The notes under the pieces are model-generated. The model saw only the letters and a list, made by a program, of their open reading frames with translations, ran no database searches and had not been told where the DNA came from. Positions 30,208-37,872 of a DNA stretch of 64,000 nt are shown here, piece after piece. The translations under genes were made by a program, and so were the position numbers. Source of the DNA: VRUE01 sp963695835 (GTDB lineage: Bacteria; Actinomycetota; Thermoleophilia; Solirubrobacterales; 70-9); assembly GCA_963695835.1 (NCBI GenBank), contig CAVOHR010000001.1:248001-312000 (forward strand), given 5' to 3'. Within the stretch, counting starts at the first letter, position 1. The number at the start of each line of letters is the position of its first letter.

Positions 30208-31377
30208 ATGATTGGTCGGAGGATCGCTTCGGAAGTCGCAGCCCTGCTGGAGCAGTCGCCCGCGGTGGTCCTGACCGGGCCGCGGCAGGTGGGCAAGACG
30301 ACGCTGGCGCTGGCGGTTGCGGAGGGACGCGATACCACCTACCTCGACCTTGAGTCCGAGGCTGACCGGGCGCGGCTGACCGAGCCGGAGCTCTACTTCG
30401 CCGATCATGCCGACGAGCTGGTCATCCTCGATGAGATCCACCGCGCTCCCGGCCTATTCGAAGCCCTGCGCGGGGTGATCGACCAAGGCAGGCGGGAAGG
30501 CAGGGGGACAGGGAGGTTCCTGCTCCTCGGCTCGGCCGGAATCGAGCTGCTCGCGCAATCCGGCGAGACCCTGGCGGGGAGGGTCGCCTTCGTCGAGCTG
30601 GCGCCGCTGGACGTGACCGAGGTGGGCGCGGAGCGACTCGACCGGCTCTGGGTGCGCGGCGGCTTCCCCGACAGCTTCCTCGCGACCGGCGAAGAGGCCA
30701 GCCTGCGCTGGCGCCGAGACTTCATCCGCAGCTACCTGGAGCGCGATATTCCGCAGCTCGGCCCGCGGATACCGGCCGAGACGCTGCGGCGGCTATGGAC
30801 GATGCTCGCCCACCACCAGGGCGGGCTGCTGAACGCGGCGCAGCTGGCCCGGGGGCTCGGGGTGAGCGGCGCCACCGTCGGGCACTATCTCGACCTGATG
30901 GTCGACCTGTTGCTGGTGCGGCGGCTGCCGCCGCGGCTGGCCAACGTCGGCAAGCGGCTGGTGCGCTCGCCGAAGGTCTACGTTCGCGACAGCGGCCTGG
31001 TCCACGGGCTGCTCGGCCTCGCCGACAAGGAGGCGGTGCTCGGGCACCCGGTGGCCGGGGCGAGCTGGGAGGGGCTGGCGATCGAGAACGTCCTCGCGGT
31101 GGCGGGCCGGCGGGCCGAGGCGAGCTTCTACCGGACGAGCGGCGGAGCCGAGGTCGACCTGGTGCTGAGCTGGCCGGACGGGAGCGAGTGGGCGGTGGAG
31201 ATGAAGCGCAGCCTGGCGCCGAAGGTGGAGCGGGGAACGCACTCCGCCATCGCCGACCTCAAACCGGAGCGCAGCTTCGTCGTCTACCCGGGAGGCGAGC
31301 GCTACCGGCTCGGACCCTCGATTGAGGCGATCGACCTGGGCGCGCTCTGCGACGAGGTGGCGGCGCGCTGGCGCTGA
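30208..31377 (+). CDS. AAA_14/DUF4143-type ATPase
   Basis: A 389-aa protein: Walker A in LTGPRQVGKTTLAL (about residues 22-35), Walker B ELVILDEIHR (about 70-79), the sensor region GRFLLLGSAG and an R-rich ERDIP motif. The DUF4143 half follows (about 190-389), with ARGLGVSGATVGHYLDLM as a winged helix and the nuclease-like GGAEVDLVL...WAVEMKRS. Such ATPases are widespread, often near TA genes, and of unknown role. The gene overlaps the 3' end of the converging toxin remnant. Confidence 0.85.
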   Translation: MIGRRIASEVAALLEQSPAVVLTGPRQVGKTTLALAVAEGRDTTYLDLESEADRARLTEPELYFADHADELVILDEIHRAPGLFEALRGVIDQGRREGRGTGRFLLLGSAGIELLAQSGETLAGRVAFVELAPLDVTEVGAERLDRLWVRGGFPDSFLATGEEASLRWRRDFIRSYLERDIPQLGPRIPAETLRRLWTMLAHHQGGLLNAAQLARGLGVSGATVGHYLDLMVDLLLVRRLPPRLANVGKRLVRSPKVYVRDSGLVHGLLGLADKEAVLGHPVAGASWEGLAIENVLAVAGRRAEASFYRTSGGAEVDLVLSWPDGSEWAVEMKRSLAPKVERGTHSAIADLKPERSFVVYPGGERYRLGPSIEAIDLGALCDEVAARWR

Positions 31378-31969
31378 CCCTCATCCTCGGGTAGGCCCGC
31401 GGCGAAGATCAGGCTGTTGAGGAGCCACCCCGGCTTGGACGGCCCGCTTGGCGGCGCGTCGGGCGGGGGTGCGCGGTCGACCGGCGCCCGAGAGCCCAGG
31501 GCGTTCCAGAACTCCTCCTCGCTGCCGAGTGCGAGCTGCTCCCGCCAGATCCGATTCCAGAGAGCGGGATCGTCGATCGAACCGCGCCCGTGGGAGACCC
31601 TCGTCCGCAGCACCCGCCCATCGTCGAGGACCTTCCGGTAGCGGGTGTGGTCGGGGTTGCGCCGTCCCTTCGTCGTCTCCTCCCAGCCGTCGATCTCGCA
31701 GAAGCGGCGGATCCGGAGGCGGGCGGGCTCGATGACCACGATGCTGCCGGCAAGGAGGTCGTTTTCGATCGTCGCAAGGTTCGACAGCAGTATTTCCGCT
31801 TGCCGCTCAGGTCGTCGTTGCGTGCCATGGCGGAACAAGATGACCGAGGGCGAGGGCTCTTGGCGCATCGCGAACCCATACTCGCGAACATGAGCGGCGT
31901 CGTGGCCGGCACACCCTTGAGTTGTTCCGCGAGCGCCGGCGAGAGCGCGTTGTCGATCAGGAACCTCAC
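31302..31969 (-). pseudogene. DUF5615 PIN-like toxin, frameshifted, truncated and fused to a second toxin-like domain
   Basis: It begins at ATG 31969 (ATGA overlap with the DUF433 gene) with MRFLIDNALSPALAEQLKG, the DUF5615 start. The frame then changes: AGHDAAHVREYGFAM continues in another phase. The middle of the domain (the segment with the conserved DxDF) is missing before PSVILFRHGTQRRPERQAEI and the last strand IVVIEPARLRIRR. This runs directly into FCEIDGWEETTKGRRNPDHT, KVLDDGRVLRTRVSHGRGSI and WREQLALGSEEEFWNAL, which resembles another small toxin-like family found with TA genes. The frame overlaps the end of the 30208 ATPase gene. Loss of active-site residues argues for an inactive toxin. 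Confidence 0.6.
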
Positions 31970-32196
31970 CCGGAGGCGGCGAGCGGCAGCTCGCGCTCGC
32001 GAACGGCCTCTGCGGCGTAGCGCACGGCCTCGCGGACGTCCTCTGCCTCAAGATCCGGATAGGCGGCGAGGATCTCCGGATCGCCCATGCCGTCGGCAAC
32101 CATGCCGACCACGGTCGCAACCGGGATGCGCAGACCGCGCACGCATGGAACCCCGCCCATCTGGTCGGGTCGCACCGTGATCCTCGTAAAGCTCAT
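31966..32196 (-). CDS. DUF433 antitoxin
   Basis: A 76-aa protein with the DUF433 signature: ITVRPDQMGGVPCVRGLRIP, VATVVGMVADGM, then ILAAYPDLEAEDVREAVRYA. DUF433 proteins pair with DUF5615 PIN-like toxins; here the toxin frame begins at the overlapping ATGA but is broken. A TAGGCT -10 box (32203-32208, minus strand) is 6 nt before the ATG. Confidence 0.85.
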   Translation of the reverse strand: MSFTRITVRPDQMGGVPCVRGLRIPVATVVGMVADGMGDPEILAAYPDLEAEDVREAVRYAAEAVRERELPLAASG

Positions 32197-32215
32197 GGCC
32201 TCAGCCTAGCGTGGA

Positions 32216-32350
32216 ATGCCGTTTGCCTTTCTTGCCGCCCTTCCCGCACTTCGCCCGCAGCACGGCTGACCGAGGCGTCGGGGGTGTCTTCGTGATCACG
32301 CGCATTCGAAGCTGGAGCGGATGCCGCCCGCCGCCCGCCGCTTGGTCAGG
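32216..32350 (-). pseudogene. 3' relic of the large surface-protein family
   Basis: Pieces of the family's C-terminus survive in different frames: AAGGIRSSFE (about 32305-32335), DASVSR, and a basic tail KCGKGGKKGKRHS (about 32216-32260). Several indels have destroyed the frame. Confidence 0.4.
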
Positions 32351-32453
32351 TTCAAAGAGGGGTTGGAAGGCGAAGTGGTCTAACTAAGTGCTCCCCGCCA
32401 GAAATCCTTACTCGCTTGAAGGAGCCTCGGCGAGCGCGGCGAATTCTGGGGCG

Positions 32454-33618
32454 ATGCCGGGACGCAGCCCCCACGAGATCGCGCTCAGCGATGAGGAGCG
32501 CGCCGAGCTCGAGCACCGCGCCGCCTGCTACACCCGCCCCCACCGCGAGGTGCTGCGAGCCAAGATCGTCCTGATGGCGGCCGAAGGCGCCACCAACACC
32601 GAGATCGGCGAGCGGCTGGGGATGACGCGCAAGTCGGTCGGACGCTGGCGAAAACGCTTCTGCGAAGAGAGGATCGAGGGGATTGAGGATCTGAAGCGCA
32701 CGGGCCGCCCGCGCCGTTTTCCCCCCGGAGGAGATCGCCCAGGTCAAGGCGGTCGCCTGCGATCTGCCGCGCGCCCAGGGCGTCCCGCTCTCGCGCTTTA
32801 GCCGCGCCGAGCTGCACCGCCTGGTCATCGAGCGCGGCGTCACAGAGGCCTCGGCGGCGACGATCGCCCGCTGGCTGGCCGAGGACTCGCTGCGCCCCTG
32901 GCAGCACCGCTCCTGGATCTTTCCCACCGACCCGGACTTTCTCGCCAAGGCCGGGCCCGTGCTCGACCTCTACCAGGGAAGGTGGGAAGGCGAGCTGCTT
33001 CACCCCGGCGACTTCGTGATCAGCGCTGACGAGAAGCCCTCGATCCAGGCGCGCTCGCGCATCCACCCGACGCTCGGGCCAACGTCAGGCTCCCGCGGCC
33101 AGCGCGTCGAGCACACCTACAAGCGCCGGGGCGCGCTCACCTACCTCGCCGCTCTGGACATCGGGCGTCGCGGTGGCCGCCCGCCACATGTCTTCGGCCG
33201 CTCCGAGTGCAAAGGCGGAATCGAATCCTTCGATCGCCTCGTCCACCAGGTGATGGCCAGGGAGCCCTACGCCTCCGCCCGCAACGTCTTTTGGATCGTC
33301 GACAACGGCTCCTCCCACCGCGGGCAGCGCTCAATCGAACGCCTGGAGGGACGATGGAAGAACCTGACCCTGGTTCACCTGCCGACCCACGCGAGCTGGT
33401 TGAACCAGATCGAGATCTACTTCTCGATCATCCAGCGCAAGGTCCTCACCCCCAACGACTTCGATGACCTCGGCCTGCTTGCCCGGACCCTGAACAAGTT
33501 CGAGCACCACTGGAACGAGATGGCCGAGCCCTTCGAGTGGAACTTCACCCGCGACAAGCTCGCCGAGCTGATGGAGCGGCTGGGCGCCCGCGAGCCCGAG
33601 CTGCGCCTGGCCGCGTGA
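32454..33618 (+). CDS. IS630-family transposase, two frames joined by a +1 shift
   Basis: Frame 1 (32454 to about 32726) has a helix-turn-helix: ATNTEIGERLGMTRKSVGRW. Frame 2 continues with EEIAQVKAVACDLPRAQGVP, a second HTH-like part, and the catalytic core: ISADEKPSIQAR (first Asp), FWIVDNGSSHRG (second Asp) and WLNQIEIYFSIIQRKVL (Glu). The two meet at a T4C6 run (32717-32726). To pass from one to the other the ribosome must slip +1 at CCC-CCC, or one base must have been gained in the run. Together they give the normal length of about 388 residues. Confidence 0.8.
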
Positions 33619-33650
33619 CCCGAGGCGGAACGAAGCGGCGGTCCGGGGTC

Positions 33651-33694
33651 GCATCCGACATTCACCCCACCCCACTGTGGTCAATGTCGGATGC
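33651..33694 (+). repeat. Dispersed hairpin element, copy A
   Basis: GCATCCGACATT and AATGTCGGATGC form a 12-bp stem around 20 nt that can pair partly further. It lies between the IS630 transposase stop and the right inverted repeat. A 45-nt homologue with compensatory stem changes is at 57776-57819. It could terminate transcription of the transposase. Confidence 0.6.
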
Positions 33695-33739
33695 GTGCGA
33701 TTCGCGGCCCATTCGCGGCGGAACTTATGACCAGGAGCA

Positions 33740-34051
33740 CTAAGGGTCTGTGAAAATGGAGTGGGTGCCGACCCTGCGCCACCGCACGGCGGACTCACCT
33801 TTGATCGTCACCCACTCCCAGGTGGCGCGGCCATCAGGGTTGTTTTCACTCCAGGTCATCTCCCAAACGCCGGGATGGCCTTGGACGGCTTTGACGCGCA
33901 TGGCGTTGGGCCAAGGATTATCCTCACCCTTCGCGGCGCGGTCGGCCGCGTCGTGGAACTGCGTCGTAGCCTTGTCGCGGAACTTCTCGCGATGTTGCTT
34001 GGACAAGCGCGTGTAGTCGCGCTTGAAGGTATCTGCGCGCTCGTACTTCAC
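33740..34051 (-). CDS. RelE/ParE-like toxin
   Basis: A 103-aa basic protein: VKYERADTFKRDYTRLSKQH, REKFRDKATTQFHDAADRAA, MRVKAVQGHPGVWEMTWSEN, WEWVTIKGESAVRWRRVGTH. The strand order and the final W-R-R-V-G-x-H resemble RelE-superfamily mRNA interferases. The GTG start overlaps the antitoxin stop (GTGA). The stop codon coincides with the right end of the IS630 element but is also present in the reconstructed target. Confidence 0.7.
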   Translation of the reverse strand: MKYERADTFKRDYTRLSKQHREKFRDKATTQFHDAADRAAKGEDNPWPNAMRVKAVQGHPGVWEMTWSENNPDGRATWEWVTIKGESAVRWRRVGTHSIFTDP

Positions 34052-34338
34052 TCGGCGTCGAGGTCTTCGAAAAGCTCCTCGACGCTGTCGAAGCGCTTCA
34101 CGCGACCGGCAGCGATGTCCTCGTCGACTTCGCGTTCGCCCTTCTGCCACTCCTCCGTCCAGAACCACGCCTGATCGGCGGGGATCGCGATATGAGGGCG
34201 CAACTCAATCACGCCGTCGTCGCGCTCAGACACCTCCACCTGCGACCCCGGCTCGTCGAGGCGATGCCGGCGGCGCAGCTCGGAGGGAAGGCTGATCACG
34301 CCGCGCTTCTGGACGGTGATGTAGAGAGACTCGGACAT
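34048..34338 (-). CDS. AbrB/MazE-type antitoxin
   Basis: A 96-aa protein with an AbrB domain (YITVQKRGVISLPSELRRRH, VEVSERDDGVIELRPHI) and an acidic C-terminal half (WQKGEREVDEDIAAGRVKRF) that probably wraps the toxin. A TAAACT -10 box (34345-34350, minus strand) lies 6 nt before the ATG, and GCAGTTTAGCTGC there is a near-dyad. It overlaps the RelE-like gene by 4 bp. Confidence 0.85.
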   Translation of the reverse strand: MSESLYITVQKRGVISLPSELRRRHRLDEPGSQVEVSERDDGVIELRPHIAIPADQAWFWTEEWQKGEREVDEDIAAGRVKRFDSVEELFEDLDAE

Positions 34339-34401
34339 GAACGCAGTTTAGCTGCATTGCGGCGATGCCGCAAGTGGTAGGCGCAGCCTCACCGACAAAA
34401 G

Positions 34402-34427
34402 AAGCGGCTCCGGCGGAGGGGAGCCGC
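34402..34427 (-). terminator. Hairpin terminator of the 34480-37872 gene
   Basis: A 9-bp stem AGCGGCTCC/GGAGCCGCT with an 8-nt loop, 53 bp behind the stop. No T-tract. Confidence 0.6.
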
Positions 34428-34479
34428 TATCTCCTCCGATCACCGGGAGGGAGCGCCCGGGCCGGTGTTGCATCGCGTG

Positions 34480-37400
34480 CTAACCGTGGTGGCGCTTGCG
34501 GTGCGCCCCGTGCTTCTTGTGCTTCTTGCACCCCGTGGCCCGCACCGGCGGCTTGGTGTCAAACACCTTGCCGTTGTGGGCGGCGAGGCTGGCGTTGGCG
34601 CGGTGGGTTCCTCCGCAGAGGTCGGTGCTGTTGACGATCAGGCCCTTCTTGCCGCCTTCCATTTCCAGGTTGACTTCGCTCAGCGGGGCGTCGGGGATCG
34701 CTTCGAAGGAGGAGCGGATGCCGCCCTTGGCCGAGTCGATCCTGCCGACCGCTTCGATCGCGATCGGCAGCGACGGTGGCCCGTGCAGGGAGAGGACCAT
34801 GTCGGGCAGGTTGTGGCTGGAGGATCTGAGGTAGACCGGGCCTTCCAGCGGCTGGTCGAACAGCGGCGTGTAGGCGGTGACGTGGCCGTAGGCCGAGGCG
34901 GGCGGGCAGCCGGCGCCGTGGCCGCCGGCGGCGGCGTACTGCACGCGGGTGCAGATCGTGCGGATGTGGGCCTGGTCGAGGAAGGCCGAATGGGGCAGGC
35001 GGACCACCACCTTGTCCAGGTTCGCGTCGCCGGGGCGGGGGCGGACGGAGGCACGCAGGGCGGGGTGGGCGCCCCGTCTGGTGCCACCTACGAGCGCGAA
35101 GCTGTGCTTCGGCTTGAAGCCGAGGCTGGCGCAGTCGGCCGCCTGGTAGCGCTGCGAGACCGCCTTTGACTTGCCTTCGGAGGAGAACAGGTCGGCGTCG
35201 ATCGACATCGCTTCGCAGCTGGTCGGGTTGAGGGTGAAGTTCTGCCTATCCAGGTGGACGCGGATGTCTCTGACCCTGACCGGCACCCCCTTGAAGATCT
35301 GTGGCAGGGGGTCGGTCTTCAAGCTGATCTGGGCCGTTACCGGGTCGACGTAGGCGGGGGCCTGGGTGACGACCACGCCGAGGTCGAAGGGGCCGGCGAC
35401 GGCGGGGACGATCGCCACGCCGGAGGCCGGGGCGCCCTCGTAGGGGCCGGCGAGGTAGACCCTGCCCTTGACCCAGGTGAGGACCTGCCCCACCCCCGCT
35501 CCCGCGTCGACGGTGCCGACCTGGGAGGAGGCGGGGCAGGAGGGGCTGTTCAGCTCTTCGGTTCCGGTCCTCGCCGGGTTGGCGGCGACTTCGATCTGGG
35601 CCTCGGAGCAGCGCCCCACTCCCCTCAGCGAGGCGAGCAGGCCGGGGGGCGCTGTGCCGTCGACCGCGGAGAGCTCCTGGTCGTCGTCGGTGCGGGAGAA
35701 GTTGATCGCCAGCGGACTGAAGGCGGCGGCGGTCGGGTTGAGAGTGCCGGCGCCGAACAGCGGCTCGAAGGGCCGCTCGGCCAGCGAACCCGGGCAGGGG
35801 GAGCCGTCGGGGCGCTGGGTTATGTCGTAGGAGCTCTTGACCGGGTGGGGGGTGTTCGGGTCCTGCCAGGAGTAGAAGGTCGCTTCGATCGTCTTGCGCC
35901 CGCAGGTCTGCGGGTTGACCAGGCCGGCCCGCAGGCCGCCCTTGACCTTCATTTCAACTTCGGAGGCCGGCAGCTGGGGCAGATCGTCGAATTCGGTGGT
36001 GATCTGCCCCGTCACCGGGTCGAGGCGCACCTCGCCCGCCAGCTTCACCTGGAGGCCGAGCTCTTCGTCTTCGATCGCCAGGTAGAGGGCGAGGAAGGAG
36101 CCGAAGGGGTTGTCGTAGGGCTGGGCGATGTAGACGCGGCCTTCGATCGTGTGGTCCTGGGGCAGGGCGGGGCTCTTGAGGCGCAGGGTGCCGTACTGGG
36201 AGGCGTCGGGGCAGGTGACCGGTTTGTCGTTGGGGACGTAGCGACCTTCGCGCAGTTCGATCCCGATCTGTTCAAGCGTGCAGGCCTCGAGGCCCGGCGC
36301 CGCCGAGGGGGAGACCGTCATCCCCTTGGGCAGGGTGACGACGACTTTCTTGAGCGGCGGGGTGGCGATCGCCTCGGGTCCGGTCTTTTTGCCTTCGGGG
36401 CCTTGGGGGTAGAGCTTCCACGCTTCGCCGACTTCGTCGTTTTGCTGCCGGATCTTCAGGTTGACGTCGAGGCCGGTGGGGGCGCCGGCGTGGCGGTCGG
36501 TCGGCTGCAGGGCGACTTCGGGTTCGAAGCGGAAGCGCGCGTCGTTGCATTTTTCGACGTTGTCGGGGCTGGGGTATTCCTCGGGCAGGGTGAAGCTGCC
36601 GGGTTCGGCGTAGGAGTCGACGCGGACGCGGGCGCCGCCGTTGGCAAAGCCGCAGTCCATCGGGTTGGTGAGGAAGGGGCGGATCGGGGCGCCGCCGAAG
36701 GGGGCGCCGAACGTCTTTCCTTCCGTCTCGGCCGGGTAGTAGCGCCAGGTGTCGTGGGCCGGATCGCCGGGCACGCCCCAGATGGTCACCTCGGCGCCCC
36801 TGGTGATGACTTTCGCCGAGATTTCCGGGGTGACCGTCTTGATCGCGTAGTCCTGGGCGGGGTCGAGAACTGCGTAGATGTGGCCCTGGACGTAGCCGGC
36901 GGCGTTGAAGGCGAGGTCCGCCAGCGTGCCCCGGGGCGGCTTCAGGTTGTAGATCGGGACGTAGCCGAGGAGGGAGTTGGGGAGACCCGCACTCTGCCCG
37001 TTGCCCGGCAGCATCACGCTCAGGTAGCCGACCTGCGTGTTGGCGGGACAGGCGGTCGAGTTGTTCATCGAGCCGCCTTCGGCGAAGTCGACCGGGTCGC
37101 ACTTGGGCAGCGCCTCGGGGTTGCCGATCATCCCCCGCGGCAGGGTCACCTCGACGGTTCGGATCGGGGCGTCGCTGAAGACCCTGGTGAATTCCTCTCC
37201 CGCCTTGAGGTGGGCGGTGATGTCGAAGTCGACCCGCTGCTCGAAGGGGTGGGCGCCGGCCGTGCGCGAGGGTTCGCCGAAGGGGTATTCGCGATCGAAG
37301 AAGTCCGACAGGAAGCTGCCGGGGACGATGCCGAAGGGCGCCGGCGTGGCGCTGAAGGCGACATCGTCCGTGTCGGCGGCCACCTCGGCGCCGCCGCCGC

Positions 37401-37872
37401 CCGAGACCGTCGCGGTGTTCGTGCCGCTCCCCGAGGCCGCGGCGGCGACCTTGACGGGCACTTCGATCAGGGGCAGGTAGCCGGTCGGCGCGCCTCGCCC
37501 GTTTTCACGTCCCCCCAGCAGTTCGACCGGTGCTTCGCAGGTCACGGTGCTCGTATTGGCGCCCGAACAAAGTTCAACCGCCAGGTTCTTCCCGAGAGAG
37601 CCGAGCCAGCGGATGCTCCTCGCCTTGACGCCCGCCGGCAGCTGGTCGGTGATCGTGAGGGCTTCGGTGCCGGTCTCGGTGCTGAGGTTGCGCACCTGGA
37701 TCTCGAACTGCCCTTCCCCGCCGGGGGGCAGGTTGGTCGGGCCCCAGGTGGCCTTGACGTCGTAGAGGGGGGCGGCGATGGCAGGAGAGGCGGCGGCGAG
37801 GAGCGCAGCCGCCAGGGCGGCGAGGCCGAGCAGCGTCCAGAGGCGGGAGGGGCGGGGGCGCTTCTGTGTCAT
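34480..37872 (-). CDS. Large secreted protein, second gene of the surface pair (copy 2)
   Basis: A 1130-aa paralogue of 13349-16174. After the signal peptide (AASPAIA, about residue 33) there is an extra N-terminal domain resembling DUF11-type beta domains (FEIQVRNLSTETGTEALTIT, about 40-160). The family body follows: LPRGMIGNPEALPKCDPVDF, STACPANTQVGYLSVML, NSPSCPASSQVGTVDAGAGV, VPAVAGPFDLGVVVTQ, RDIRVHLDRQNFTLNPTSC. It ends with PDAPLSEVNLEMEGGKKGLI, VNSTDLC and a His/Lys-rich tail. It overlaps the upstream gene by ATGA. Function is unknown; it is presumably extracellular. Confidence 0.75.
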   Translation of the reverse strand: MTQKRPRPSRLWTLLGLAALAAALLAAASPAIAAPLYDVKATWGPTNLPPGGEGQFEIQVRNLSTETGTEALTITDQLPAGVKARSIRWLGSLGKNLAVELCSGANTSTVTCEAPVELLGGRENGRGAPTGYLPLIEVPVKVAAAASGSGTNTATVSGGGGAEVAADTDDVAFSATPAPFGIVPGSFLSDFFDREYPFGEPSRTAGAHPFEQRVDFDITAHLKAGEEFTRVFSDAPIRTVEVTLPRGMIGNPEALPKCDPVDFAEGGSMNNSTACPANTQVGYLSVMLPGNGQSAGLPNSLLGYVPIYNLKPPRGTLADLAFNAAGYVQGHIYAVLDPAQDYAIKTVTPEISAKVITRGAEVTIWGVPGDPAHDTWRYYPAETEGKTFGAPFGGAPIRPFLTNPMDCGFANGGARVRVDSYAEPGSFTLPEEYPSPDNVEKCNDARFRFEPEVALQPTDRHAGAPTGLDVNLKIRQQNDEVGEAWKLYPQGPEGKKTGPEAIATPPLKKVVVTLPKGMTVSPSAAPGLEACTLEQIGIELREGRYVPNDKPVTCPDASQYGTLRLKSPALPQDHTIEGRVYIAQPYDNPFGSFLALYLAIEDEELGLQVKLAGEVRLDPVTGQITTEFDDLPQLPASEVEMKVKGGLRAGLVNPQTCGRKTIEATFYSWQDPNTPHPVKSSYDITQRPDGSPCPGSLAERPFEPLFGAGTLNPTAAAFSPLAINFSRTDDDQELSAVDGTAPPGLLASLRGVGRCSEAQIEVAANPARTGTEELNSPSCPASSQVGTVDAGAGVGQVLTWVKGRVYLAGPYEGAPASGVAIVPAVAGPFDLGVVVTQAPAYVDPVTAQISLKTDPLPQIFKGVPVRVRDIRVHLDRQNFTLNPTSCEAMSIDADLFSSEGKSKAVSQRYQAADCASLGFKPKHSFALVGGTRRGAHPALRASVRPRPGDANLDKVVVRLPHSAFLDQAHIRTICTRVQYAAAGGHGAGCPPASAYGHVTAYTPLFDQPLEGPVYLRSSSHNLPDMVLSLHGPPSLPIAIEAVGRIDSAKGGIRSSFEAIPDAPLSEVNLEMEGGKKGLIVNSTDLCGGTHRANASLAAHNGKVFDTKPPVRATGCKKHKKHGAHRKRHHG

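Larger units (their letters stand above)
32385..33742 (+). mobile_element. IS630-family insertion sequence
   Basis: About 1.36 kb with imperfect terminal inverted repeats: AGTGCTCC at 32387-32394 and its complement at 33734-33741, with weaker matching for about 11 more bases. TA dinucleotides lie at or next to both ends, as expected for IS630 elements, but the exact borders are uncertain by 1-2 bp. The right end abuts the stop codon of a RelE-like toxin gene; restoring the target keeps that stop. Confidence 0.7.
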
